From Tardiphaga sp. vice304 (GTDB lineage: Bacteria; Pseudomonadota; Alphaproteobacteria; Rhizobiales; Xanthobacteraceae), in contig NZ_CP041402.1 in assembly GCF_007018905.1 (NCBI RefSeq), positions 682,001-746,000 on the forward strand: DNA of 64,000 nt, in the 5' to 3' direction. Each line of letters begins with the position of its first letter. Within the stretch, counting starts at the first letter, position 1. The position numbers and the translations under genes are program-made. Under the pieces are notes generated by a model, which was not told where the DNA came from, did not search any database, and saw nothing but the letters and a program-made list of their open reading frames with translations. Shown here one piece after another: positions 36,947-47,255 of this stretch.

Positions 36947-38370
36947 TAACCGGTGCCTCCCACCGTGATCTTGTCCATGCGCAGCGTGGGCTGGCCGACG
37001 CCGACCGGCACGCCCTGGCCGTGCTTGCCGCAGGTCCCGATGCCGTCATCGAGCGCCAGATCGTTGCCGATCATGCTGATCCGGTGGAGGTCGGTCGGGC
37101 CGTTGCCGATCAGCATCGCGCCCTTCAGCGGCGCGCCGATCTTGCCGTTCTCGATCTTGTAGGCCTCGGTGCACTGGAACACGTATTTGCCGGAGGTGAT
37201 GTCGACCTGGCCGCCGCCGAAGTTCACGGCATAGATGCCGTTCTTTACCGAAGCGAGAATCTCGGCGGGGTCACGCTGCCCGGCCAGCATGTAGGTGTTG
37301 GTCATGCGCGGCATCGGCACATGGGCATAGCCCTGCCGGCGGCCGTTGCCGGTCGGCTTCATGCCCATCAGCCGCGCGTTCTGGCGGTCCTGCATGTAGC
37401 CGACCAGGATGCCGTCCTCGATCAGCGTGGTGCGGTTGGTCGGCGTGCCCTCGTCGTCGATCGACAGCGAGCCGCGGCGCGACGAAATCGTGCCGTCATC
37501 GACCACGGTAACGCCCTTGGCCGCGACCTGCTGGCCCATCAGGCCGGCGAAGGCCGAGGTCTGCTTGCGGTTGAAGTCGCCTTCGAGGCCGTGGCCGACC
37601 GCCTCATGCAGCATCACGCCGGGCCAGCCCGGCCCGAGCACCACGTCCATCTCGCCGGCGGGGGCGGGGATCGATTCGAGGTTCACCAGCGCCTCGCGAA
37701 TTGCGCCGTCGGCAGCCGTGCGCCAGGTGCCGCTCTCGATGAAGCGCGCATAGCCCTCGCGGCCGCCATAGCCCTTGCTGCCGCTTTCCTGGCGGTCGCC
37801 GGATCCGGCCACCACCGTAATGTTGACGCGGACCAATGGTCGGATGTCGCGGTAGCTTTCGCCGTCCGGGCGCAGGATCTCGACCACCTGCCAGGTGGCG
37901 CCGAGCGACACCGAGACCTGGCGGACGCGCGGATCCTTGTCGCGGACATAGGCGTCGATCTCGGCCAGCAGCTTGACCTTGGCCTCGAAGCCCGGGGCAT
38001 CGAGCGGGTTGTCGTCGCCATAGAGCCGCACATTGGTGTGCGCCGGCGCCGCCCCAAATGTGCCGCTGTAGCCGCCGCGCACGGCGTGCACGGCATCCGC
38101 GGCGCGGATCAGCGCCGGGATCGAGACGTCCGAGGAATGCGCATAGCCAACCGCATCGTCCTTGACCGCGCGCAGGCCGAAACCCTGGGCGGTATCATAG
38201 GTCGCCTGCTTGAGCCGGCCATTGTCGAAGCCCAGCGCCTCGCTCTGGCTGTATTCCAGGAACAGCTCGCCGTCGTCGGCGCCCTCGAGGCCCCGGATCA
38301 ACTGCTGGCGCACCTGGTCGCGGTCGAGATTGGCGCGGTCGATCAGGGAAGTGGTGGCGGGACTGGTCAT
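36946..38370 (-). CDS. tldD: TldD metalloprotease
   Basis: 474 residues. The catalytic zinc motif HEAVGHGLE (H255, E256, H260) and the C-terminal GTCGKHGQGVPVGVG region are those of TldD. With TldE it forms a heterodimeric protease that degrades unfolded or modified peptides. No tldE lies in the window. The frame opens far upstream, but ATG at 38368-38370 has GGAG 5 nt upstream and starts at the family N-terminus. Confidence 0.93.
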   Translation of the reverse strand: MTSPATTSLIDRANLDRDQVRQQLIRGLEGADDGELFLEYSQSEALGFDNGRLKQATYDTAQGFGLRAVKDDAVGYAHSSDVSIPALIRAADAVHAVRGGYSGTFGAAPAHTNVRLYGDDNPLDAPGFEAKVKLLAEIDAYVRDKDPRVRQVSVSLGATWQVVEILRPDGESYRDIRPLVRVNITVVAGSGDRQESGSKGYGGREGYARFIESGTWRTAADGAIREALVNLESIPAPAGEMDVVLGPGWPGVMLHEAVGHGLEGDFNRKQTSAFAGLMGQQVAAKGVTVVDDGTISSRRGSLSIDDEGTPTNRTTLIEDGILVGYMQDRQNARLMGMKPTGNGRRQGYAHVPMPRMTNTYMLAGQRDPAEILASVKNGIYAVNFGGGQVDITSGKYVFQCTEAYKIENGKIGAPLKGAMLIGNGPTDLHRISMIGNDLALDDGIGTCGKHGQGVPVGVGQPTLRMDKITVGGTG

Positions 38371-38588
38371 GGAAGCTCCGGGGCAATGGCGCGGTGACAC
38401 TGAAGATAGGCATTGCGGCGGAAGAAGGGGAGGGGACCGCGTTGCGTTCGGCTGAAATCGCCGAAAGCTCATGCCCGGCTCCCTGAAAGATTGTGAAAAA
38501 TAACTTATCAACCTCAAGGGAGTGTGGCTAAATTGGGCATGGCCGATGAATCCGATCAGATCCTTGCTCCCAAACCCCCTGGCCCGCC

Positions 38589-38888
38589 TTGCAGGCGCAT
38601 GGCGGAGCAGGCACATTCGACGGCATGATCGAAGCTCGGGTCGCCAGTCTCGAAGCCGACGTAAAGAACATTCGTGAAAACGTCGGTGACATGAAGATCG
38701 CCCTCAGGGAGGCGGGAAAAGACCTGACCGATTTAAAGGTCAGTCAGGCCACCTTGACGGAGCGCATCAGCCACCTTCCTACCAAGAGTTATATCGGCTG
38801 GTGGATTTCAGGCGGGTTGACAGTTGCCGTTGCGGCTTTGACCGTGCTGTCGCGCCTCGGATGGCTCGTTGCGGCTACGCCAAAATAG
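38589..38888 (+). CDS. Small coiled-coil plus single-membrane-segment protein
   Basis: 99 residues from TTG at 38589; from ATG at 38625 it is 87. A heptad-rich helix (RVASLEADVKNIRENVGDMKIALREAGKDLTDLKVSQATLTERI) is followed by one C-terminal membrane segment (YIGWWISGGLTVAVAALTVL). The layout resembles XhlA-type phage or haemolysin-associated proteins, but no phage genes are near. A better-looking start, ATG at 38539, encodes MADESDQILAPKPPGPP in a different frame, so a single-base deletion near 38588 may have broken the native N-terminus. Function unknown. Confidence 0.65.
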   Translation: MQAHGGAGTFDGMIEARVASLEADVKNIRENVGDMKIALREAGKDLTDLKVSQATLTERISHLPTKSYIGWWISGGLTVAVAALTVLSRLGWLVAATPK

Positions 38889-38913
38889 AATTGCATCCGA
38901 TGCAGCAAACTTC

Positions 38914-39408
38914 ATGACTGTTCAGGTTCTGCCGATCACTGCATCCCACATTTCCGGTTTCGCCCGGGCATTGGACAGCGTTGCCCGTGAAAAGCGTTAC
39001 CTGTCGTTTCTGGAGGGCCCGACGTCCGAAGCCGTGCGCGCATTCGTGCTCGACAATATCGAGCATGGCCATCCTCAATTCGTTGCCGTGGCAGGGGACG
39101 AGCACGTCGTTGGCTGGTGCGACGCAAGGCCGAACAGCAAGCCGATCTATGCCCACAGCGCAATTCTCGGCATGGGACTCTTGCCAGCGTTTCGAGGGCA
39201 GGGCATCGGAACCCGACTTATCCGGTCAACATTAGACGCCGCCCGCGCCAAAGGGCTTCACCGAATCGAACTGACTGTCCGCGAAGCCAATGCCGGTGCT
39301 ATCTCCCTCTACCGGAAGTTCGGCTTTTTGACTGAGGGCATGCACATGGATGCGGTATGTGTCGATGGCAGCCACGAGAACGTCCTGTTCATGGCGTTGC
39401 TGCTCTAG
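38914..39408 (+). CDS. GNAT-family N-acetyltransferase
   Basis: 164 residues. The acetyl-CoA loop LLPAFRGQGIGTRLIRSTLDAA and the following strand-helix IELTVREANAGAISLYRKFGF are typical of GNAT enzymes. The acceptor is unknown. The frame is open 15 codons earlier, overlapping the previous gene; ATG at 38914 fits the first strand of the fold. Confidence 0.88.
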   Translation: MTVQVLPITASHISGFARALDSVAREKRYLSFLEGPTSEAVRAFVLDNIEHGHPQFVAVAGDEHVVGWCDARPNSKPIYAHSAILGMGLLPAFRGQGIGTRLIRSTLDAARAKGLHRIELTVREANAGAISLYRKFGFLTEGMHMDAVCVDGSHENVLFMALLL

Positions 39409-39424
39409 CTGTCGGGACCAGCCC

Positions 39425-39985
39425 CTATGGCAGCTTGTCGTAGCCTTCGCCGATGCCGTTGAGGCTTAGCGGGAAGCCGATGCCTTCTTCGGGGGTTTCG
39501 AAGATGATGAAGGTCGCGGTCTTGGCGGTACGCAGCTGCCCGAGCAGCTTGTCGTCCATCACCACCTCGGCGACGCAGCCGTTCGGCAGGCAGCGCACGA
39601 AGCCGGCGCGGCCGACGTCCTGATTGTCGAGCTTGAGCCCGAGGCCGGAGGGCAGCAGCACGCCGAGCGGAGCGACCACGCGCATCAGCTTGCTCTTCTG
39701 GTCGGCGGTCTTCAGCACGATCACGGTGAGGCCGGCATTGGAGCGGTCTTCGGCGACCACGCTCTGGATCAACGCGCATTGCTCGGCCTGGGCGCCGGGC
39801 GGCGTGTCGCAGCGGATCTGCCAGTCGCCATGCACCGAGCGCACCGCGCCCTGGGCGTGGGCGGTGCCCGCCGGAACTGCCAGCGCGAGCAGGGCGGCGA
39901 CGGCCAGCGCCAGCCGGCGCGGCGCCGCGCCGATGCGGTCATTGCGGTCCGCGACCGGTCCGTGCTGCAATCTCAAATGGCCCAT
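39425..39985 (-). CDS. Invasion-associated locus B (IalB) family exported protein
   Basis: 186 residues. A long signal peptide (hydrophobic ALAVAALLALAVPAGTAHA, cleaved near residue 44) precedes an IalB domain: VHGDWQIRCDTPPGAQAEQCALIQSV, the VLLPSGLGLKLD and FVRCLPNGCVAEVV motifs. Two Cys pairs should form disulphides in the periplasm. IalB homologues are widespread in Rhizobiales with no settled function outside Bartonella. Confidence 0.9.
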   Translation of the reverse strand: MGHLRLQHGPVADRNDRIGAAPRRLALAVAALLALAVPAGTAHAQGAVRSVHGDWQIRCDTPPGAQAEQCALIQSVVAEDRSNAGLTVIVLKTADQKSKLMRVVAPLGVLLPSGLGLKLDNQDVGRAGFVRCLPNGCVAEVVMDDKLLGQLRTAKTATFIIFETPEEGIGFPLSLNGIGEGYDKLP

Positions 39986-40441
39986 CTGGGTCGATCCCTT
40001 GGCAGGTGGCTCGGCAGTCGACTAGGCTGCAGGTGAATTGACGCTAGATCCGGCAAATGTCCGTCGCGACGACTGATACGGCAATGACGGCGCCTTGAAG
40101 GCATCTTCGCCGGGCGGCGAGCGCCCGAAGCGCCGAATCAACCTCGCAGGGCGCGCCTGCCCTGTGCGTACATCGGGCGTTGCTTCTGTCAAGCCGGCCC
40201 GGCGGCAGGGGGCGCATTTCGCTCGATTTGAAGCGCGAATTACCGTCGTGGCGCAACCTCGTCGATTGCATTCCATCATCGACCATTACTGCATTGCGAC
40301 GGATCAAGAATTATGGTTTGAGAAGCTGGATTTCGACGCATTCTAGCCACGCGGCACTCGCCGTTTGTCAGGATGCGGACGGATCGGCAGATCACGGCAA
40401 CAGGCCGGAATGCCAGACGATTACATGGGAGCGCGCGCGGC
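39986..40441. other. Intergenic region upstream of ctaC, no convincing gene
   Basis: 456 bp. Short ORFs exist on both strands but have no domain-like composition, conserved motif or ribosome binding site I can defend. The region must contain the oxidase operon promoter. A relaxed FixK-type sequence lies at 40294-40307. Confidence 0.55.
40294..40307 (+). promoter_or_regulatory. Relaxed FixK-type box upstream of ctaC (weak candidate)
   Basis: TTGCGACGGATCAA fits the relaxed Bradyrhizobium FixK2 pattern TTG(A/C)-N6-(T/G)CAA but has one change from the strict palindrome. It lies 134 bp before ctaC, further away than the strict boxes. Confidence 0.3.
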
Positions 40442-41284
40442 ATGAAGATGTCGAAGGGCCAGATTGGCCGCCGGTTGCTGGGTTTCGCGATGTTGGGAGC
40501 CGGGCTCGCTGCTGCCGGAACTGCGTCAGCGCAAGAGTCCGCCAAAATCATGGGGCAGCCCGCGCCCTGGGAATACAAGCTGCAGGAAGCCGCCACGCCG
40601 GTGATGGAGAACATCACCTGGTTCCATAATTTCCTGCTCTGGCTGATCATCGGCATCACGCTGTTCGTGCTGGTGCTGCTGGTCCTTGTGGTGGTCAAGT
40701 TCAACGCCAAGGCCAACCCGGTCCCCTCCAAGACCACCCACAACACCATGATCGAGGTCGCATGGACCCTGATCCCGGTGCTGATCCTGGTCGCCGTCGC
40801 GGTCCCGTCGTTCCGCCTGCTGTTCCTGCAGCTCGACATTCCCAAGGCCGACCTGACCGTCAAGGCCACCGGCAAGCAGTGGTACTGGAGCTACAGCTAC
40901 CCGGATAATGGTCCGTTCGAGTTCGACTCGCTGTTGGCCGCCGACAAGATGCCGCGCCTGCTCGGCGTCGACAACGAGATGGTGGTGCCGGTCAACAAGG
41001 TGGTCCGCGTCCAGACCACCGGCGCCGACGTGATCCATTCTTTCGCGGTGCCGTCGTTTGGCATCAAGATCGACTCGGTGCCGGGCCGGCTCAACGAGAC
41101 CTGGTTCAAGGCGACCAAGGTCGGCATGTATTACGGCCAGTGTTCGGAACTGTGCGGCAAGGACCACGCCTTCATGCCGATCGCCGTCCGGGTGGTCAGC
41201 GACCAGGAGTTCACCGCCTGGCTAGAGACGGCGAAGAAGAAGTTCGCCAGCGACAAGACGAATTCATACGCCGCGGCGCAGTAA
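40442..41284 (+). CDS. ctaC: aa3-type cytochrome c oxidase subunit II
   Basis: 280 residues. A signal peptide ending near TASA (30), two membrane helices (about 60-90 and 105-125), then the periplasmic cupredoxin domain with the CuA site H199, C234, E236, C238, H242 and M245 (GQCSELCGKDHAFM). It receives electrons from cytochrome c. The frame opens 23 codons earlier, but ATG at 40442 begins at the signal peptide. First gene of the operon. Confidence 0.96.
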   Translation: MKMSKGQIGRRLLGFAMLGAGLAAAGTASAQESAKIMGQPAPWEYKLQEAATPVMENITWFHNFLLWLIIGITLFVLVLLVLVVVKFNAKANPVPSKTTHNTMIEVAWTLIPVLILVAVAVPSFRLLFLQLDIPKADLTVKATGKQWYWSYSYPDNGPFEFDSLLAADKMPRLLGVDNEMVVPVNKVVRVQTTGADVIHSFAVPSFGIKIDSVPGRLNETWFKATKVGMYYGQCSELCGKDHAFMPIAVRVVSDQEFTAWLETAKKKFASDKTNSYAAAQ

Positions 41285-41361
41285 CCGCCGGCGACGGGAC
41301 CGCGAGGTTGCGGGCTGACACGCCCGATACTGCGCAAAGAGACTGCCAAGAGACGACATAG

Positions 41362-42999
<1,638 letters not shown>

Positions 43000-43007
43000 G
43001 CTCGACC

Positions 43008-43035
43008 GAGCGCGGCGCCCCTCGGCGCCGCGCTC
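43008..43035. repeat. 12-bp perfect hairpin between ctaD and ctaB
   Basis: GAGCGCGGCGCC at 43008-43019 pairs exactly with 43024-43035 around a CCTC loop, 8 bp past the ctaD stop. There is no T run after it, so it looks more like an mRNA-stabilising or processing hairpin than a terminator. Confidence 0.75.
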
Positions 43036-43041
43036 GCCTGA

Positions 43042-43071
43042 CGACTTCGCCCTTCACAAGGGGCGAAGTCG
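43042..43071. repeat. Second hairpin between ctaD and ctaB
   Basis: CGACTTCGCCC at 43042-43052 pairs exactly with 43061-43071 around an 8-nt loop. It ends 10 bp before the ctaB start codon, close to its ribosome binding site, and could limit ctaB translation. Confidence 0.72.
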
Positions 43072-43081
43072 AATTTGAGAA

Positions 43082-44035
43082 ATGAGAACGCTCTTGTCCG
43101 TCATCGACCACAACGCCATCGACCTTACGCTGCCGCGGATTTCCGAAGCCGGAGTTCGCGATTACCTCGCGCTGCTCAAGCCGCGGGTGATGTCGCTGGT
43201 CGTGTTCACCGCGATGGTCGGCTATTTTCTCGCACCCGGCGATCATAACGCGGTCCTCGCCTTCACCTCGATCCTGTGCATCGCGGTCGGCGGCGGCGCC
43301 TCCGGCGCGCTGAACATGTGGTACGAGGGCGACATCGACGCGCTGATGTCGCGCACCGCCAACCGCCCGATCCCGCGCGGCCGCATCACCCGCCCGGAGG
43401 CGCTGACCTTCGGCCTGGTGCTGGCGTTCTTCTCGGTGATGACGCTCGGCATTCTCGTAAACTGGCTGGCCGGCGCGCTGCTCGCCTTCACGATCTTCTT
43501 CTACGTCGTGATCTACACCATCGCGCTGAAGCGCTGGACCGCGCAGAACATCGTGATCGGCGGCGCCGCGGGCGCGCTGCCGCCGGTGGTCGCCTGGGCC
43601 GCGTCGTCCGGAACGCTCTCGATGGAGCCGATCCTGCTGTTCCTCATCATCTTCTTCTGGACCCCGCCGCATTTCTGGGCGCTGGCGCTGTTCCGCAACG
43701 ACGACTATTCCCGCGCCGGCGTGCCGATGCTGCCGGTGGTCGCCGGTCCCGATGCGACGCGGCTGCAGATCCTGCTCTACACCATCGTGCTGGTCGCGGT
43801 CGCCGTGGCGCCGTGGCCGATGGGTTATTTCTCGGCGGTCTACGGCGTGGCGTCGCTGGTGCTCGGCGCCGGCATGATGCTGTGCGCGGTCAACGTCTAC
43901 ACCCGCCGCACCGGCAGCGCCGCCTTGCGCGCCACGCGAAAGATGTTCGCGTTCTCGATCCTGTACCTGTTCGCTCTGTTCGCCATCCTGCTTCTCGAGG
44001 TGGTCGTGAAGGCCATCCTGCCGCTGGTCTGGTAG
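43082..44035 (+). CDS. ctaB: Protohaem IX farnesyltransferase (haem O synthase)
   Basis: 317 residues of the UbiA prenyltransferase fold with about nine helices. The first Asp-rich motif region is in [27 protein letters not shown], and the second is around [23 protein letters not shown]. It adds the farnesyl tail to haem b, the first step to haem A for CtaD. It follows ctaD after two strong hairpins. Confidence 0.95.
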   Translation: MRTLLSVIDHNAIDLTLPRISEAGVRDYLALLKPRVMSLVVFTAMVGYFLAPGDHNAVLAFTSILCIAVGGGASGALNMWYEGDIDALMSRTANRPIPRGRITRPEALTFGLVLAFFSVMTLGILVNWLAGALLAFTIFFYVVIYTIALKRWTAQNIVIGGAAGALPPVVAWAASSGTLSMEPILLFLIIFFWTPPHFWALALFRNDDYSRAGVPMLPVVAGPDATRLQILLYTIVLVAVAVAPWPMGYFSAVYGVASLVLGAGMMLCAVNVYTRRTGSAALRATRKMFAFSILYLFALFAILLLEVVVKAILPLVW

Positions 44036-44039
44036 CGCT

Positions 44040-44207
44040 ATGGATAGCAACAAGCCCAAGCTGGACGGCATCGTCCTCACCGACACGCAGAAGAAGCGCC
44101 AGCGCGAGCGCTCGCTGGCGATCGCCTGGGCACTCGGCATTCTCGTCGTGCTGTTCTTCGCTGTAACCCTCGTCAAGGGGCCGGGCGTTCTCGTCCGGCC
44201 GATGTGA
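44040..44207 (+). CDS. coxF: CoxF-like small membrane protein
   Basis: 55 residues from ATG at 44040, four bases after the ctaB stop, ending 4 bp before ctaG. A charged N-terminus ([11 protein letters not shown]) precedes one membrane segment ([20 protein letters not shown]). The location between ctaB and ctaG is that of CoxF in Bradyrhizobium-type oxidase operons, where it is thought to help assembly. No cofactor motif. Confidence 0.82.
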   Translation: MDSNKPKLDGIVLTDTQKKRQRERSLAIAWALGILVVLFFAVTLVKGPGVLVRPM

Positions 44208-44211
44208 TGAC

Positions 44212-44835
44212 ATGACCGTCAAGCCGCAGCTTGAAGTTCCCCAAAAGCGCCGCGGCCTTGGCCGGGACGCCAGGGTTGCGGCATTGTGCGGGCTGCTGGT
44301 CGCCTTCATGGTCGGCGCGTCCTACGCCGCCGTGCCGTTCTACAACTGGTTCTGCCGCGCCACCGGCTTCAACGGCACCACCATGGTGGCAAGCGCCGCG
44401 CCGGCTACCGGGCCGCTGGCGCGCACCATCGCGGTGCGGTTCGATTCCAACGTATCCGGCGGGTTGCCGTGGAAGTTCGTCCCGGAAAAGACCGAGATCA
44501 CTGTCCGGATCGGCGAAGTCGTCACCGTGTTCTACCGCGTGACCAACCAGTCGGCGCGGACCACCTACGCCCAGGCGGCCTACAACGTCGCGCCGCTGAC
44601 CGCCGGGTCGTACTTCCAGAAGATCAACTGCTTCTGCTTCACCGAGCAGACGCTGGAGCCCGGCGAGACCCGCGAGATGCCGGTGGTGTTCTACGTCGAT
44701 CCTGCGCTGGCCGCAGATTCCGAAAACGACGGCCTGAATTCGATTACGCTGTCCTACACCTTCTATCCGGTGCGCGACCCCGCGCCGAGGCCGGTAGCCT
44801 CGAGCGAGACGGACAAGCGCAAGGGTAACCTATAA
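44212..44835 (+). CDS. ctaG: Cox11/CtaG copper chaperone for cytochrome c oxidase
   Basis: 207 residues. An N-terminal membrane anchor ([23 protein letters not shown]) with the following FCRATGF cysteine is followed by a periplasmic immunoglobulin-like domain carrying the copper-binding CFCF (C140, C142 in [10 protein letters not shown]). It delivers CuB to subunit I. Confidence 0.95.
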   Translation: MTVKPQLEVPQKRRGLGRDARVAALCGLLVAFMVGASYAAVPFYNWFCRATGFNGTTMVASAAPATGPLARTIAVRFDSNVSGGLPWKFVPEKTEITVRIGEVVTVFYRVTNQSARTTYAQAAYNVAPLTAGSYFQKINCFCFTEQTLEPGETREMPVVFYVDPALAADSENDGLNSITLSYTFYPVRDPAPRPVASSETDKRKGNL

Positions 44836-44916
44836 GCGCGATCTTTGAGCGTTCGAGATTCTGGGCTAAAAAGAAAACGCACCGGCGCAAACCGGGGCAG
44901 CTGACGGAGAGACACA

Positions 44917-45774
44917 ATGGCTACGGCGCAAGCGAAGCACCACGACTATCATCTCGTCGATCCCTCGCCGTGGCCGGCGGTCGGCTCGCTGTTCGCCTTC
45001 ATCATGGCGGTCGGCGCGGTCAGCTGGATGCACAAGATGTATGCCGCGGCCCCGATCGTGTTCGGCGTCGGCACCATCGGCGTGCTCTACACCTTCGCCA
45101 GCTGGTGGACCGACGTGGTCCGCGAAGCGCAATACAAGGGCGACCACACTCGCGTGGTGCAGATCAGCCACCGCTACGGCATGATCCTGTTCATCGCCTC
45201 CGAAGTGATGTTCTTCGTCGCCTGGTTCTGGGCCTATTTCAACGCCTCGCTGTTCCCCGCCGATACCGTGCACGCGACGCGCGAGGCCCTGTTCGGCGGC
45301 GTCTGGCCGCCGAAGGGCATCCAGACCTTCGATCCCTGGCACCTGCCGCTGCTCAACACGCTGATCCTGCTGACCTCGGGCACCACGGTGACCTGGGCGC
45401 ATCACGCGCTGCTCGAAGGCGACCGCAAGGGTCTGAAGTACGGCCTGATCCTCACGGTCGTGCTGGGCGCGCTGTTCTCCTGCGTGCAGGTCTATGAATA
45501 CAGCCACGCCGCCTTCGCCTTCTCGGGCAACGTCTACGGGGCGACCTTCTTCATGGCGACTGGCTTCCACGGTTTCCATGTGCTGGTCGGCACCATCTTC
45601 CTGCTGGTCTGCCTGTTCCGCGTCTATGCCGGCCACTTCACGCCGAAGCAGCACCTCGGCTTCGAATTCGCCGCTTGGTACTGGCATTTCGTCGATGTGG
45701 TCTGGCTGTTCCTGTTCATCAGCATCTACGTCTGGGGCTACGGCGGCCACGTCGCCGGCGCTGCCGCGCACTGA
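44917..45774 (+). CDS. ctaE: aa3-type cytochrome c oxidase subunit III
   Basis: 285 residues, seven membrane helices (HHDYHLVDPSPWPAVGSLFAF at the N-terminus; ATGFHGFHVLVGTIFLLVCL; WYWHFVDVVWLFLFISIYVWGYGGH at the end). It stabilises the catalytic core. It is the last gene of the operon proper and is followed by a clear terminator. Confidence 0.96.
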   Translation: MATAQAKHHDYHLVDPSPWPAVGSLFAFIMAVGAVSWMHKMYAAAPIVFGVGTIGVLYTFASWWTDVVREAQYKGDHTRVVQISHRYGMILFIASEVMFFVAWFWAYFNASLFPADTVHATREALFGGVWPPKGIQTFDPWHLPLLNTLILLTSGTTVTWAHHALLEGDRKGLKYGLILTVVLGALFSCVQVYEYSHAAFAFSGNVYGATFFMATGFHGFHVLVGTIFLLVCLFRVYAGHFTPKQHLGFEFAAWYWHFVDVVWLFLFISIYVWGYGGHVAGAAAH

Positions 45775-45795
45775 TCGGCGCGATGTGCTAGAAGA

Positions 45796-45820
45796 GGGCG
45801 GCCGCAAGGCCGCCCTTTTT
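45796..45820 (+). terminator. Rho-independent terminator after ctaE
   Basis: GGGCGGCC, a GCAA tetraloop and GGCCGCCC form a perfect 8-bp stem followed by five T residues, 21 bp after the ctaE stop. Confidence 0.92.
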
Positions 45821-45836
45821 GTTTCTGGCTTCCTTG

Positions 45837-45984
45837 CCTTCTCCCCTTGTGGGAGAAGGTGGCGCGGACGAAGTCCGCGTCGGATGAGGGGGCCGAGTGC
45901 ACCACTACCCCTCACCCGGCCGCGCTTCGCGCGTCCACCCTCTCCCACCTAGCGAAGCTTCGCTTCGCGCGGGGGAGAGGAAGG
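45837..45984. repeat. Intergenic palindromic repeat, family A
   Basis: Opens with CCTTCTCCCCTTGTGGGAG and closes with a GGGGGAGAGG end. Inner hairpins are GCGGACGAAGTCCGC and CGCGCTTCGCGCG. It sits between the ctaE terminator and the DUF983 gene, whose start follows 8 bp after it. Confidence 0.75.
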
Positions 45985-45992
45985 AAGAGCCC

Positions 45993-46388
45993 ATGGTCGA
46001 TAGTGTCCCGGTTGTTGTCCCGCTCTCGCAGACCGTCCTCCGCGGTCTCGCCTGCAAATGTCCGCGTTGTGGAAAGGGAAAACTGTTCGCGGGTTTCATC
46101 GACCTGAAACCGTCCTGCGATTCCTGCGGGCTCGATTACACCTTCATCGATGTCGGCGACGGCGCCTCGGTGTTTCTCATCATGATCGCCGGCGCGCTGG
46201 TCGTCGGTTGCGCACTGGTGGTCGAGGTGAAGTACCAGCCGCCGTTCTGGCTGCACGCCGCGATGTGGCTGCCGCTGATTTTGCTCACCACGATCGGGCC
46301 GCTGCGGCCGATGAAGTCGCTGCTGATCGCGCTGCAATTCCACCACAAGGCCTCCGAAGGCCAGTTGATCGATCGCGCCCCAAAATGA
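45993..46388 (+). CDS. DUF983 family protein
   Basis: 131 residues. An N-terminal zinc-ribbon-like part with two CxxC pairs (CPRCGKGKLF and CDSCG) is followed by two membrane helices (ASVFLIMIAGALVVGCALVVEV; AAMWLPLILLTTIGPLRPM). DUF983 genes lie in oxidase assembly clusters of many alphaproteobacteria, as here before SURF1, but their job is unknown. The ORF extends upstream through repeat DNA; ATG at 45993 is preferred. Its stop overlaps the SURF1 start. Confidence 0.87.
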   Translation: MVDSVPVVVPLSQTVLRGLACKCPRCGKGKLFAGFIDLKPSCDSCGLDYTFIDVGDGASVFLIMIAGALVVGCALVVEVKYQPPFWLHAAMWLPLILLTTIGPLRPMKSLLIALQFHHKASEGQLIDRAPK

Positions 46389-47137
46389 CGGTGCTCGCCC
46401 GCCGCCGCGGCCTGATCGGTCTCAGCCTTTTTTCGCTCGCCATCGTCGGCCTGTTGATCGGTCTCGGCGTCTGGCAATTGCAGCGCCGCACCGCCAAGCA
46501 CGCGCTGCTCGCCGCCCTTTCCGAGCGGTTAACGGCTTCGCCCGGCGCATTGCCGGCCGCCGCGACCTGGCCATCACTGACACCCGCGACCGACGAGTTC
46601 CGCCGCGTGACGTTCACCGCGGTGCTGAAGCCGCTGCCCGATGCGATGGTCTATGGCTCCGGCTCCGCGGTGCGGCCGGACGCGGTCGGCCCGGTCACCT
46701 GGGCCTTCCTGCCGGCCCAGCTGCCGTCCGGCGAAACCATCGCGATCAATGCCGGCTTCGTGCAGAACACCATGCAGGACCGCGCCCAGCAGGACCGCGC
46801 GGTTCAGCGCCTGATCACCGGCGCGCCGGTTGCGATGACCGGCTATCTGCGCTTCCCGGAAGCCGCAGGCTCCCTGACCGCGACCGCCGATGCCGGCAAG
46901 CGGCTGTGGTTCACCCGCGACATCGGCGCGATGGCCGACCAGCTCGGCTGGGGCGAGGTCGCGCCGTTCTACATCGACCTCGAATCCCCGGTGCCGCCGA
47001 GCGGCGTGCCGAAGCCCGGCCCGCTAGAGGTCCGTATCAAGGACGACCATTTGCAATATGCCATTACCTGGTTCGGCCTCGCCGCCGCAGTGGCAGGTGC
47101 GTTCGGGGTGTGGGTGAAGGGGCAGCGCCGGGTTTGA
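46385..47137 (+). CDS. SURF1 family cytochrome oxidase assembly protein
   Basis: 250 residues. Two membrane helices at the ends (LIGLSLFSLAIVGLLIGLGVWQLQRR near the start; YAITWFGLAAAVAGAFGVWV near the end) enclose a periplasmic loop with the SURF1 motifs GVWQLQRR and INAGFVQ. SURF1 binds haem A and helps its insertion into subunit I. The start ATG overlaps the DUF983 stop (ATGA). Confidence 0.92.
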   Translation: MTVLARRRGLIGLSLFSLAIVGLLIGLGVWQLQRRTAKHALLAALSERLTASPGALPAAATWPSLTPATDEFRRVTFTAVLKPLPDAMVYGSGSAVRPDAVGPVTWAFLPAQLPSGETIAINAGFVQNTMQDRAQQDRAVQRLITGAPVAMTGYLRFPEAAGSLTATADAGKRLWFTRDIGAMADQLGWGEVAPFYIDLESPVPPSGVPKPGPLEVRIKDDHLQYAITWFGLAAAVAGAFGVWVKGQRRV

Positions 47138-47255
47138 CCCGGCATTTCCCCTTGATCGTAAAACCCTTTATGGTGCCGCCTGATTTCGCTCCATGCGAAA
47201 TATTAATCCATCATGATCAAAGGCTTGGCGGGATCCCGCGCCTTTGGAGGACGCC

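Noticed and set aside
40022..40346. Overlapping ORFs on both strands upstream of ctaC (up to 87 codons)
   Set aside because: No domain-like composition, no good ribosome binding site and mutual overlap; GC-rich DNA gives such ORFs by chance.
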